NCBI RefSeq assembly: GCF_900113945.1 | Contig: NZ_FORG01000001.1 | Span: 1 to 64,000, forward strand | DNA from: Xenorhabdus mauleonii | GTDB lineage: Bacteria > Pseudomonadota > Gammaproteobacteria > Enterobacterales > Enterobacteriaceae | Reading direction: 5' to 3' | DNA length: 64,000 bases | In this document: positions 1 to 10,018 of the stretch, piece after piece | How the letters are laid out: every line of letters begins with the position of its first letter | Numbering within the stretch: the stretch's first letter is position 1 | Notes under the pieces: model-generated | Seen by the model: only the letters and a program-made list of their open reading frames with translations | What the model was told of the DNA's origin: nothing | The model's database searches: none | Position numbers and translations under genes: made by a program

Positions 1-3000
1 CCCAACGCCCACGCTGCCGCCCTGACTGCTGTTTTTGCCACGGGTAGTCTGGGTATTTTCCGCAGATTCAAGGACGATATCCTGTTTCGCGTCCAGTGCA
101 ACATCATGCCCCGCTTTCAGGCCACTGCCCTGAATATGGATATTGCCGCTGTTTTTCTCCGCCTTATCCCCGGTAGCGATGATACGGATGTCCCGCCCTG
201 CATTCAAGTTACTGCCCTGTGAATCGGTGGTATCCACCCGGGTGTCGGATTTCGACGCCTGACTGCCGTATGAGAGCTGAATGCCAATGACATCATCTGG
301 TTTTTTTGCATCACCGCCCGCTTGGTTAATAGCGTCCGCCTTGGCTGAATTCGCTTCACTGAGCTGGTATGCCTGATAGCTTTGAGCACCAGATAATGCA
401 GCCTGCGTGCCTTTCAGTGCTTTCAGCCTCCCGTCACTCTCTTTTCTGGCCTGTTGTGCCGTGCTAACCGCGGTATTGAGCGCACTGCCCACCGAGCCAG
501 ACAGTGCCAATGTCAAACCAGACTGTTTCGACTCGAACGTTTCTTCCCGAGTACGCTTGTCATACCCCGGATCGATCTGCACGCTGTCACCGGTAATGCT
601 GAGATCCTTACTTGCCACCAGATCAGCGCCACTGACATGTACTTGGTTACCCGCAGTGATGCTCACATCGCCTTGGTTGCTGCCCACCGTGCTAACGCTC
701 TGACTTTGCGTCGTGCCGTTTTCATTGACTTCATGGCGAGTGGATTTACTGCCCACGGTGAAACCAATGCCACCGCTGCTGAGCAACCCGCTTTTTTTCT
801 GCTCTTCCAGCAAATAGTGGGTCTGGGTTTCGGTAGCAGCAGTGATGTCTACGTTATTACCCGCCTGCAGAGTCACATCCTTATCACCAACTATTGCCGA
901 ACCACTCACAGCAAGGTCATTGCCTGCCGTAATACTGATACTGTCACCACTAAGCAAGGTACCCTTCTCACGGGTGACATGGTCTTTCTGTACTGTGTGG
1001 GTCTTGCTGGTTGACAGAAAACCTCGTTTCTCCGAACGGGATTCCGAGAATAGGTAGTCACTTTCAGTGGCGCTATTGAGCGTAATGTCCTTTTTCGCCT
1101 GCAATGTCAGTTCACCTTGTTCACTGTGCAGTGTACTGCCGGTAACCGTGATATCACCTTCACTGGCCGTAATCGAAATACCGTCACGTCCGCTGAAAGT
1201 ACTTCCCACCACATTATTGCTGACGGTTTCCATTTCCCGCTGGCTTTTTTTACTGCCCTCGCGCTTGCTCTCGCTGTCCTGATCCGCCACGCGCTGACGA
1301 GCATCTTTGATAGTCACCGATTGGGCGCTCAACCCAATGCTGCCGTACTGGCTGTCAACCTGAGCTCCTTCCGCTGTCAGATTTTTTCCCGCCTGAATAG
1401 CCACACCTTTGCCACCACTCAGTGTACTGAGATGCAATCTCTCTTCCTCACGGCTGTTACTCACCGATGAAGTGTTGCTGTTGGCTTCCAAGTGTGTGTT
1501 GTTGGTAGTGGTTTCAGCCAGTAAATTCACATTACCACCCGCCTGCAACCGGGCGGAGCCTTCCGCTTTGACTTGGCTTCCTTTCAGGGTAATATCCTGT
1601 CCGGCGGTCAGGTTCAGATTGCCACCTGCGTTCAATGTACTGCCCAACGCCTGTTGCCATTCACCGCTGACTTGCGCCATACGTTTTCCAGCCTCTTCTA
1701 TGCCGTCACTGGTTCGGTTACCCATGGCTCCTGAGATGACCTCAAAACTACCCGTTTTGCTGCTTTTGGCTGCGGTGATATCCAGATTGTTGCGCGCATG
1801 CAGATTGAGATTTTGCTTGGCATTAAGTTTCGCACCTTGCAGCTGAATATCTCCACCTTTGAGGCTAAGTTCGCGGGCACTCATTGATGCTTGACGCAGT
1901 GCATCCTGAAGATTAGTACTCATCTTCAGGCTGTCCGCCTGTACGTCAATACTGTCTGCACGAATCTCTCCGCTTTGGTGCAGGAATTGAGACGCGTCAA
2001 TGTTCAGTGCTCGGTCGGCAAACAGATTGCCGGAATTATTAAGGCTGTTCGCTGATAGCTGTAGGTTGCCTCCGGCAATCAGAGCGCCATCGCCAGTGAG
2101 CCGCAATGTGGTATTGGCCAGATAGACTTTGGGAACCCATACTGTTTGTGGACCAGTTGCAGTATCCACTGTCTCACTCACCAGCCAGACAATATCCTGC
2201 TGCAGCGCCGCAATCTGTGCTGGTGTCAACGCCACGCCCGGTACCAGATGAAAGTCTTGTGCTACGCTGGCACCATTGTTCATCAGGGCCTGATATTGTG
2301 CCATTGCATCTTCGCCGCGTACGGAGGGACGCCCCGTCAGTTTGAGCATCTGCTCACGCACTAATCGTTGTTCATAGAAACCATCACCCAGTCGTTTATG
2401 TACCTGCGCAGGGTCATACTTCACCTGCTGCAACAAGTAATCGCTGCTGATAAAGCGAGTTCGGCTGGTAAAGCGCTCATCAGTCACCACCAGATAAGGG
2501 CTTCCTTCTGCCGGATGTTGCCGGAACAGGCCGTTATTGGGAACAGATGTGCCCACTTTATCGAGTCGTTGCTTATTGGTCAGAGCCAGCTCGGCTGGAG
2601 TAAGTGGTTTATCTACCGATGTAAGTTCTCGCTTGAATAACGAGAGTAATTGATCATCCGATATAAGAGGTTGATCAACTGACGTAAGTGTTCGCTTGAG
2701 TAGCGTAAGTAATTGATCGTCCGAAATGGATGATTGATCAGTAGATGTGAGTTTGCGCTTGAGTGGTGTGAGCAATTCCTTGAGCGACTCCAGCTTCGCA
2801 TCCTTCGCTTGCCATGTCACATCATCCACTGTCACCGCCAGCGGATTGCGCTCCCATTCCACACGCTCAGCTTCCGCCGCCTTTTGAGCGGCTTCAACAA
2901 CGCTGATTTGCGCCTGATTGACCGTCGTATTTTCCAGATGTGCCCCACCGATGGTGACATTACCGTTCCCGCTTATAATCGCATCAATGGTAGCCAATGC

Positions 3001-6000
3001 TGTGGTTTCATCAGTGTTGTGTGTCGGATACCAATGCCGGGCATCCTGATCGTAGTGGTCAACAAGGAGTTCCTGACGGCGTTCGTTCACTGAATAGCCC
3101 TTATTGGTGATTTTGCCATCGCCTTTTACTGATAAATCTCCGTTAGCACTGACGGTACTGGCATCATTAAGCAATTCATCCGTGATATTCAAAACCATTT
3201 TGCCGCCCGCCAGAATATGTGCTGCGATACCTTCTGACACCAATTTATCCCGTGTTACTGTGCCCGTTGACGAACGTTCACGGAAGTTGTTGTAGTCGTT
3301 TACAAAGGGAATATTGGCAATGTCGAGATGTTCCTTCGGATCCCACTGCTCAATTCGCCCTCGGTTATGCTCGCGCCAGATGGTATTGTGATAAGGTGTT
3401 GGTGGATAAATTTTCATCAGAATAAATGACATACCCTGACGATGGCCGCGTGTCTCATAAAACGTCATGTCGTAACTGCCATCGTGACTCGGTGTCAGTG
3501 CCAGATAATTCACCCATAACTTACGCAGTTGCCCTTTGTTATCCTTGACCCGTACCTGTGCACGTTTATTGGCTGCATCAATATCCGATAAGGTGCCATA
3601 TATGTTGTTTTCCACGGCCGTATCATCGTTGAACGTTAGGCGTTGGGTAGTCGGCGCTATAGTCGTTGGGTCAAAATTCATCCCTCCCCCGTAAGAACGC
3701 CAGTAATAGTTGTAGCCGTGCCATTTGATATCGTTTTTTTCCGCTTCACGCTCAATTTTAAGCCCTTCACGCAGATTATTCAGTCGCTTGGCTGTGACCC
3801 ATCCATCCCCATCCGCCTCAATACGGCTCGCTCGGTTTTCAATCAAGTCATCACTGCTTAGATATAGGTTGCCGGCGCTGTAAATCAAACTCCCATCACG
3901 GTTGATCAGGTGCTCACCGGCGTGCAAATCCATGCGTTCAGTCGCAGCGATGACAGCATCTTTTCCATGGTTATCAATCAAACGACTACGCACCGTAATG
4001 CCATCACTCATGATCGTATTGGTATTGTCCAGCTTGTCGCTGGTCAGCGTCATGCTGTCGGCTTCCAGACGGTTTTGGTTAAGCAGCGTGCCGGTTGTCA
4101 GCTTCAACACTTTTCCGACTAACGTCCCCACGTTAGTGAAATGGGTACTGTTTACAGTCAAATTCCCCGGCAGCAACCAATCAGCCTCATTAGTGAGTTT
4201 CCCGCCGACAGAGAAAATCAACGCGCCGTTACTGCTCAACGTATCACCCACACGATGGGTGTAATCCTGCTGTACCGTAAGCGTCAGTCCTTTCTGGCTA
4301 AGTAATGTTCCACCTTCATTATTCATGGACAGAGTATTGGCAGTAAGCTGATTTCCACTTTGAACCAGACCGCGCTGATTGAGCAATGCCAGCATGGAAG
4401 ATGTGCCCGTGTTAATATCGAGCGATTTGTTAGCTAGGATATACCCTTGCTGGTTATTCAACCGAGTGAGGTTAGATAGTGTCAGGGTACCGGCGCTTTG
4501 CAAACGCCCTTGGGTGTTGTCCAGTTTACTGGCTGTGACTTCGGTGCGCGTAGTCCCCAATAATAATCCGCCTTGGCTGTTGTTCAGCTGATCGCTCTGC
4601 ACAACCAGCGCATTCTGGCTCGTGATTTTTCCTTTTTCATTATTATTGAGTTGAGTGCTGTCGAGCCACATATCCCCAGTTGATATCAGCTCTCCGGCTT
4701 GGTTGTGTATTTGTTTACCATTGAATGTCAGTGTACCACCACTGTGGATCTTGCCCTTCTTGTTGTTGAGTTCATTAATGCGGTAAGAACCATTACCTTG
4801 GCTAATAACCGTACCTTCCGGGTTATCAAACTGAACCGTGGTAAGATCGAGTTTCCCCTGACTGCTGAACACGCCTTTCTGATTATTGATCTGTCCGGCT
4901 GATATCGATTGATCTCCGTTACTTCTCACTGTTCCCTGAATATTGTTCAACAGGCCCACAATACTCAACCCAAGTTGCTGTTTGCTGTCTATCGAACCCA
5001 TTTTATTTGCCAGTGACTGAGCATTTAGCTGCATGCCTTCACTGCTTCTCAGTTTACCTTTATGGTTATCCAGCGCTTCGCTCAAGGTCAGTTGTATTTT
5101 TTTCTGGCTATCAATCAGGCCGCCGGATGTATTATTCAGGCTCTTAGCTTTCACTATGAGATCGCCGCCGGTGAGCAATTGCCCACCTGCATTATTCAAT
5201 TTGCCAGCGGCTATATCTTCGGTGGTGCCGTGTACATCCAGTCGTCCCTGAGCGCTGATTTTACCGGCCTGATTATCGATATCCTGCGTAACACTCAGCT
5301 TCAGCGCCTTCGCTGATTGTAATGTGCCTTTTTGGTTGTCCAGCGTACTCACAGTCAGTGTTGCATCATGCAAGCTCAACACGCTGCCTTTGCTGTTGTC
5401 AAACTGTTCGCCCGAGGCGGACCAACTGCTTTGAGAGCCTATCCACCCCTGAGAATTGAGAATGTTTTTCGCACGCAAGGATTGCGCTAGTTTGCTGAAG
5501 ATATGACCTTTATTGTTATTCAGTGCTTGAGTGAACTGCATGTCCAGCGAGTTTAATACCTGAATTTCTCCCTGCGAGTTAAGTAGTTCCAGAGCACTTA
5601 TTTTAGTGTGTCCGTTGCTAGCTATTTTCCCGCTTTGGTTATCCCAACTGCCTGTCAAATCCAACGTCAATCCCTGTTTACCCAGAATTTCCCCTTTCTG
5701 GCGGTTGGTTAGCTGCCCGCCCTTCAGTGACATCACTCCTTCACTAAATAACCAACCTGCGTCATTATTCAGTGAACTATCCGCTTCCCCTTGCCAACTC
5801 AGCCCTTTCTTTGCCGTCAAAGTGCCCGATTGATTAATGACTTTACCTAGGCTTTTAAGCGTCAGATCGCCTCCTGATTGGAGTTTACCGGCTGTATTAT
5901 CAAGGTGATGCGCGGAGACGATAACTTTCTTACCGCCTTGTGCTATTCCGTTATGGTTATCCCAATTGCTCCGAGTACGAATATCCAGTGTATTAGCCGC

Positions 6001-9000
6001 CTCAATAAGTCCATTCTGATTCTCAATCCCTTTCTCCATGTCGAGCTCAAAATGCCCTGTGCTGACTATATTGCCTTTTGTATTATTCAGATTTTGTGCC
6101 GTCATCTTCAGGTTTTCACCTTGGATGTCACCGGACTGATTATCGACTTTACCACCTGCCTTCAGAGTCAGCTCTTTTACAGCCAGCAGTTTGCCCTGAC
6201 CGTTTTGGATATCGGCACCCAACGTGACATGCAATGCTGACTGGCTCTGCAATGTACCGCGCTGGTTATTGATACTGTCACCTGCATTGACGGTCAGCGC
6301 ATGTTCGGCCAATACCTGACCATCACTGTTATCAATATGATGAGCGGAAATATCAACCTGTTTACCACCTTGTGCTATCCCGCTGCGGTTATCCAGCTTG
6401 CCTTTGGTGCGAATATCCAGCGCGTCACCGGCTTCAAGCAGCCCGTGCTGATTGTCAATCGCCTGGTGATTATCAAGCAGTAGGTGCCCTTTGCTGACGA
6501 TTTTCCCCTTCGTATTGTCCAAGCGTGGTGCCGTCAATTGTAAGCTTTCACCTTGGATATCACCGGACCGATTCTCGATACTGTCCGAAGCATGCAATGT
6601 CAGCAACTGACCAGCCGACAGTTTCCCGTCGCTGTTATCAATGTGGCTGGCTGAGATTTTCACCTGCTTGCCGCCTTGTGTGGTGCCACTGCGGTTATCC
6701 CACTTGCCGTCAGTGCTGATATCCAACACATCATCGGTCTGAATGAGTCCGTGCTGATTATCAACCTGTTGCCGGCTGTCAAGCTGCAAACGTCCTTTGC
6801 TGACAGCCTTGCCTTTGGTATTGTTCAGGCTTTGTACTGTCAGTTGCAGGTGTTCGCCTTGGATATTACCGGACTGGTTATCGGCTTTACCACCTGCCTT
6901 CAGAGTCAACTCTTTTACAGCCAGCAGTTTGCCCTGACCGTTTTGGAGATCGGCACCCGACGTGACATGCAATGCTGACTGGCTCTGCAATGTACCGCGC
7001 TGGTTATTGATGCTGTCACCTGCATTGACGGTCAATGTGTGTTCAGCCAACACCTTACCAACGCTGTTATCGATGTGGTGGACAGAAATATCAACCTGTT
7101 TGCCGCCTTGTGCTATCCCGCTGCGGTTATCCAGCTTGCCTTTGGTACGAATATCCAGCGCGCCACCGGCTTCAAGCAGCCCGAACTGATTGTCAATCGC
7201 CTGGTGATTATCAAGCAGCAGGTGTCCTTTGCTGACGATTTTTCCCTTCGTATTGTCCAAGCGTGGTGCCGTCAATTGTAAGTTTTCACCTTGGATATCA
7301 CCGGACCGATTCTCGATACTGTCCGAAGCATGCAATGTCAGCAACTGACCAGCCGACAGTTTCCCGTCGCTGTTATCAATGTGGCTGGCTGAGATTTTCA
7401 CCTGCTTGCCGCCTTGTGTGGTGCCACTGCGGTTATCCCACTTGCCGTCAGTGCTGATATCCAACACATCATCGGTCTGAATAAGTCCGTGCTGATTATC
7501 AACCTGTTGCCGGCTGTCAAGCTGCAAGCGTCCTTTGCTGACAGCCTTGCCTTTGGTATTGTTCAGGCTTTGTGCTGTCAGTTGCAGGTGTTCGCCTTGG
7601 ATATTACCGGACTGGTTATCGACTTTACCACCTGCCTTCAGAGTCAACTCTTTTACAGCCAGCAGTTTGCCCTGACCGTTTTGGATGTCGGCACCCGATG
7701 TGACATGCAATGCTGACTGGCTCTGCAATGTACCGCGCTGGTTATTGATACTGTCACCTGCATTGACGGTCAATGTGTGTTCAGCCAACACCTTACCAGC
7801 ACTGTTATCGATGTGACGGGCAAAAATATCAATCTGTTTGCCGCCTTGTGCTATCCCGCTGCGGTTATCCAGCTTGCCTTTGGTGCGAATATCCAGTGCG
7901 TCACCGGCTTCAAGCAGCCCGTACTGGTTATCAACCTGTTGCTGGCTGTCAAGCATCAAACGTCCCTTGCTGATGGCCTTACCTTTGGTATTGTTCAGGC
8001 GCTGTGCAGTCATTGCTAGATGCTCGCCTTTTATCTCCCCGGATTGGTTATCTACGCTGCCACTAGCCTTTAAAGTCAGTGTTTTGCCGGACAATAATTT
8101 GCCCTCAGAGCTGTTCTTGATATCGCCCCTCGACTCAACGTGTAAATCTGACTGGCTCTTCAATGTGCCATGTTGGTTATTCAGACGCCCAACATCAAGT
8201 TGCAGACTGCCGTTACTACCCACCGTACCATCGGTATTGTTCAGCTGCTCTTTCACCTGCCAGTGTTGCTCAGTATTGTCGAGCGCCACCAATTGCCCTT
8301 GCTGATTATTCAAAGAACCGACATTGAAGCTAAGTTGCTTGGCTTCAATGGTACCTTCAGTATTATCAAGTGCGCCAGTCAGTGCAAAACGGCTTTCTCC
8401 TGCATCAACCTGAGACCAAACAGATTTTTTGTTGAACAGATTATTGCCATCAATGTTCCAGCGGCCGGCTCGTACCTCTGCTTGCAGTGCCTCAATATTG
8501 CCCTTGGTCTTCACGGCAAAATGTCGGCTGTCAACTTTCGTCTGTCGCAAGCCAACACCGCCGGCTTGTGCCGTAATCACAGCGCGATCAGACGCCAGCC
8601 GGCTTTGGCTGATATCCACCCGCTGACCAGTCAAATTGACATCACGTTTACTCAGCAGGCTGCCGCTTGCTTGGATATTTCCCTGACTTGTCAGTGTTAA
8701 ATTTGCTTCATGTGTCAGTGTACTGTTGATATCGCTGCCTGCCAGCAAGTGTCCACTGCTCTGAATGTCTCGCGCAGACGTGAGCTGGATATCACCAGCC
8801 GCCGCCAACGTGCCGGACTGCTTAACACTACCTTGGCGACTTTGTATGGTAAGCTGTTCTCCACTATGCAATTTGCCATGATGTTCAATGTCATCTCGGG
8901 CAGCAATGTTGATGTTTCCTCCAGCTTGAGTGACAGCCTGCTGCGTGTTCGATTGCCAACTAAGCTTTCCTTCGCTGCTGACTGTCAATGTTTTCCCAGC

Positions 9001-9957
9001 CTGCAGGTGCCCTCCCTTATTACGTACGCCAACACCCGCTTCGGTACCTATCATGCGGATATGGCCACTGTACATGCCCCCCATCTGTCCCATATCTATC
9101 GCCAATTCAGGAGCCTTGCTGTCAGGGCTCAACGGTGTCACTGTCTTGCCGTCCGAACTGATGTGATTGCGCCCCGCCACCACGGCGAGTTCCTCTTTAG
9201 CCCAGATACCTGCATTGACCTTCACTGCCCGCGCCAGAATATCGACATATCCGGTATCATGACGAGGATCACCATTGAGCCCGCCGCCTTCAATGCTCAC
9301 CATACCGCGCTCAACCTGATATCCAGCCAGGCTGCCATCTGCGTTCAGTTGCGGTTTGCCGGTCGTCAAAGTCATGCGCCCGGCATTGATAGTGCCGCAC
9401 CCGTTGCACACTATTCCCGACGGGTTAGCTACAATCACCTGAGCTCGGCCACCAGCCACTTCCAGAAACCCCTGTAGCTGGCTGGGTTTATCACTATTGA
9501 CCTCATTAATAATGAACCTTGCCGGTGCCTTATTCGGATCGAGGCGGGGGTTGCCTTGTATCATTCCCGCCAGTTGGGTAGAGGTCATCACTGCCGAGTT
9601 GTTGAGGATGGCTCCCCGCTTGTCAACATCAAACTGTTGATAGGGATTATGTGATATCCCAGCCTGGTTAGGCGCATTGATATTGACCTGTGGCAGGCCA
9701 TTCTGGGTTGTTATTACTTCCGGGCGTTGGGCAGAAGCTGCCTGCCTGTCAGCGATAATACCATCAGCCAATGCCTGCCCGGCAAACAGTGCAGCCCCCA
9801 GCAACCAAACCGCGCGGCGCACCGTCACCCACAAGCGTGATCCCCCTGTACCACGGCGTTGACCTGGTGCGGTACTACAGCTGCGAGCTAATTCTGATAC
9901 AACACGCAACTCACCGTGCGTGCGACTGTAAATGAGGCTATAACACTGTTTGTTCAT
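1..9957 (-). CDS. Two-partner secretion exoprotein, CdiA/FHA/haemolysin type (3' end beyond window)
   Basis: Giant secreted beta-helical adhesin or contact-dependent toxin carrier, exported by the TpsB partner just upstream. The frame is open from the ATG at 9957 to base 1 (3319 codons), with the same frame verified at both ends. The N-terminus MNKQCYSLIYSRTHGE followed by VVSE is an extended signal peptide region, then a hydrophobic segment ends near ALADG. Next comes the TPS domain, with QAGISHNPYQQFDV, ILNNS, QLAGMIQGNPRL and the motif ANPSGIVCNGCGTIN, close to the CdiA form of NPNGI. Thousands of residues of FHA-type repeats follow (for example LDNTKGK, VDNQHGLIQ, WDNRSGT). The left end reads ENTQTTRGKNSSQGGSVGVG, typical of the haemagglutinin repeat class common in CdiA. 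Any C-terminal toxin and immunity gene lie outside the window, so CDI function cannot be decided here. Confidence 0.93.
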   Translation of the reverse strand, partial: MNKQCYSLIYSRTHGELRVVSELARSCSTAPGQRRGTGGSRLWVTVRRAVWLLGAALFAGQALADGIIADRQAASAQRPEVITTQNGLPQVNINAPNQAGISHNPYQQFDVDKRGAILNNSAVMTSTQLAGMIQGNPRLDPNKAPARFIINEVNSDKPSQLQGFLEVAGGRAQVIVANPSGIVCNGCGTINAGRMTLTTGKPQLNADGSLAGYQVERGMVSIEGGGLNGDPRHDTGYVDILARAVKVNAGIWAKEELAVVAGRNHISSDGKTVTPLSPDSKAPELAIDMGQMGGMYSGHIRMIGTEAGVGVRNKGGHLQAGKTLTVSSEGKLSWQSNTQQAVTQAGGNINIAARDDIEHHGKLHSGEQLTIQSRQGSVKQSGTLAAAGDIQLTSARDIQSSGHLLAGSDINSTLTHEANLTLTSQGNIQASGSLLSKRDVNLTGQRVDISQSRLASDRAVITAQAGGVGLRQTKVDSRHFAVKTKGNIEALQAEVRAGRWNIDGNNLFNKKSVWSQVDAGESRFALTGALDNTEGTIEAKQLSFNVGSLNNQQGQLVALDNTEQHWQVKEQLNNTDGTVGSNGSLQLDVGRLNNQHGTLKSQSDLHVESRGDIKNSSEGKLLSGKTLTLKASGSVDNQSGEIKGEHLAMTAQRLNNTKGKAISKGRLMLDSQQQVDNQYGLLEAGDALDIRTKGKLDNRSGIAQGGKQIDIFARHIDNSAGKVLAEHTLTVNAGDSINNQRGTLQSQSALHVTSGADIQNGQGKLLAVKELTLKAGGKVDNQSGNIQGEHLQLTAQSLNNTKGKAVSKGRLQLDSRQQVDNQHGLIQTDDVLDISTDGKWDNRSGTTQGGKQVKISASHIDNSDGKLSAGQLLTLHASDSIENRSGDIQGENLQLTAPRLDNTKGKIVSKGHLLLDNHQAIDNQFGLLEAGGALDIRTKGKLDNRSGIAQGGKQVDISVHHIDNSVGKVLAEHTLTVNAGDSINNQRGTLQSQSALHVTSGADLQNGQGKLLAVKELTLKAGGKADNQSGNIQGEHLQLTVQSLNNTKGKAVSKGRLQLDSRQQVDNQHGLIQTDDVLDISTDGKWDNRSGTTQGGKQVKISASHIDNSDGKLSAGQLLTLHASDSIENRSGDIQGESLQLTAPRLDNTKGKIVSKGHLLLDNHQAIDNQHGLLEAGDALDIRTKGKLDNRSGIAQGGKQVDISAHHIDNSDGQVLAEHALTVNAGDSINNQRGTLQSQSALHVTLGADIQNGQGKLLAVKELTLKAGGKVDNQSGDIQGENLKMTAQNLNNTKGNIVSTGHFELDMEKGIENQNGLIEAANTLDIRTRSNWDNHNGIAQGGKKVIVSAHHLDNTAGKLQSGGDLTLKSLGKVINQSGTLTAKKGLSWQGEADSSLNNDAGWLFSEGVMSLKGGQLTNRQKGEILGKQGLTLDLTGSWDNQSGKIASNGHTKISALELLNSQGEIQVLNSLDMQFTQALNNNKGHIFSKLAQSLRAKNILNSQGWIGSQSSWSASGEQFDNSKGSVLSLHDATLTVSTLDNQKGTLQSAKALKLSVTQDIDNQAGKISAQGRLDVHGTTEDIAAGKLNNAGGQLLTGGDLIVKAKSLNNTSGGLIDSQKKIQLTLSEALDNHKGKLRSSEGMQLNAQSLANKMGSIDSKQQLGLSIVGLLNNIQGTVRSNGDQSISAGQINNQKGVFSSQGKLDLTTVQFDNPEGTVISQGNGSYRINELNNKKGKIHSGGTLTFNGKQIHNQAGELISTGDMWLDSTQLNNNEKGKITSQNALVVQSDQLNNSQGGLLLGTTRTEVTASKLDNTQGRLQSAGTLTLSNLTRLNNQQGYILANKSLDINTGTSSMLALLNQRGLVQSGNQLTANTLSMNNEGGTLLSQKGLTLTVQQDYTHRVGDTLSSNGALIFSVGGKLTNEADWLLPGNLTVNSTHFTNVGTLVGKVLKLTTGTLLNQNRLEADSMTLTSDKLDNTNTIMSDGITVRSRLIDNHGKDAVIAATERMDLHAGEHLINRDGSLIYSAGNLYLSSDDLIENRASRIEADGDGWVTAKRLNNLREGLKIEREAEKNDIKWHGYNYYWRSYGGGMNFDPTTIAPTTQRLTFNDDTAVENNIYGTLSDIDAANKRAQVRVKDNKGQLRKLWVNYLALTPSHDGSYDMTFYETRGHRQGMSFILMKIYPPTPYHNTIWREHNRGRIEQWDPKEHLDIANIPFVNDYNNFRERSSTGTVTRDKLVSEGIAAHILAGGKMVLNITDELLNDASTVSANGDLSVKGDGKITNKGYSVNERRQELLVDHYDQDARHWYPTHNTDETTALATIDAIISGNGNVTIGGAHLENTTVNQAQISVVEAAQKAAEAERVEWERNPLAVTVDDVTWQAKDAKLESLKELLTPLKRKLTSTDQSSISDDQLLTLLKRTLTSVDQPLISDDQLLSLFKRELTSVDKPLTPAELALTNKQRLDKVGTSVPNNGLFRQHPAEGSPYLVVTDERFTSRTRFISSDYLLQQVKYDPAQVHKRLGDGFYEQRLVREQMLKLTGRPSVRGEDAMAQYQALMNNGASVAQDFHLVPGVALTPAQIAALQQDIVWLVSETVDTATGPQTVWVPKVYLANTTLRLTGDGALIAGGNLQLSANSLNNSGNLFADRALNIDASQFLHQSGEIRADSIDVQADSLKMSTNLQDALRQASMSARELSLKGGDIQLQGAKLNAKQNLNLHARNNLDITAAKSSKTGSFEVISGAMGNRTSDGIEEAGKRMAQVSGEWQQALGSTLNAGGNLNLTAGQDITLKGSQVKAEGSARLQAGGNVNLLAETTTNNTHLEANSNTSSVSNSREEERLHLSTLSGGKGVAIQAGKNLTAEGAQVDSQYGSIGLSAQSVTIKDARQRVADQDSESKREGSKKSQREMETVSNNVVGSTFSGRDGISITASEGDITVTGSTLHSEQGELTLQAKKDITLNSATESDYLFSESRSEKRGFLSTSKTHTVQKDHVTREKGTLLSGDSISITAGNDLAVSGSAIVGDKDVTLQAGNNVDITAATETQTHYLLEEQKKSGLLSSGGIGFTVGSKSTRHEVNENGTTQSQSVSTVGSNQGDVSITAGNQVHVSGADLVASKDLSITGDSVQIDPGYDKRTREETFESKQSGLTLALSGSVGSALNTAVSTAQQARKESDGRLKALKGTQAALSGAQSYQAYQLSEANSAKADAINQAGGDAKKPDDVIGIQLSYGSQASKSDTRVDTTDSQGSNLNAGRDIRIIATGDKAEKNSGNIHIQGSGLKAGHDVALDAKQDIVLESAENTQTTRGKNSSQGGSVGVG
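2613..2801 (-). repeat. Three 63-bp tandem repeats inside the exoprotein gene
   Basis: A 63-bp unit occurs three times in tandem; the motif GTAAG or GTGAG recurs at 2621, 2684 and 2747. It encodes about 21 residues per unit, of the form LLTLLKRTLTSVDQPLISDD. The units are polar and probably helical, unlike the beta-helix repeats around them. Copies differ by several bases, so this is not a fresh duplication. Confidence 0.8.
6113..8015 (-). repeat. 738-bp tandem repeat, about 2.6 copies, in the exoprotein gene
   Basis: The sequence repeats with a period of exactly 738 bp (246 codons): 6113-6850, 6851-7588 and a partial third copy to about 8015. The stretch 6525-6719 appears nearly base for base at 7263-7457. 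The unit encodes FHA-type beta-helix repeats. The length is a multiple of three, so gain or loss of copies would keep the frame. The near identity implies recent duplication or gene conversion. Confidence 0.85.
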
Positions 9958-10018
9958 AAATCATGTTCCGACTAAATAAATAAGAACAACATGACCCTGC
10001 GATAAAGACGGCAGGTCA

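Noticed and set aside
2613-2801. Possible CRISPR-like array (regular short repeats)
   Set aside because: The period is a multiple of three and the repeats encode protein within a long open frame; there are no spacers.
407-9477. Many plus-strand ORFs of 60-255 codons opposite the exoprotein gene
   Set aside because: They are antisense shadows of one long minus-strand frame with clear TPS and FHA features; their repetition follows the DNA repeats.
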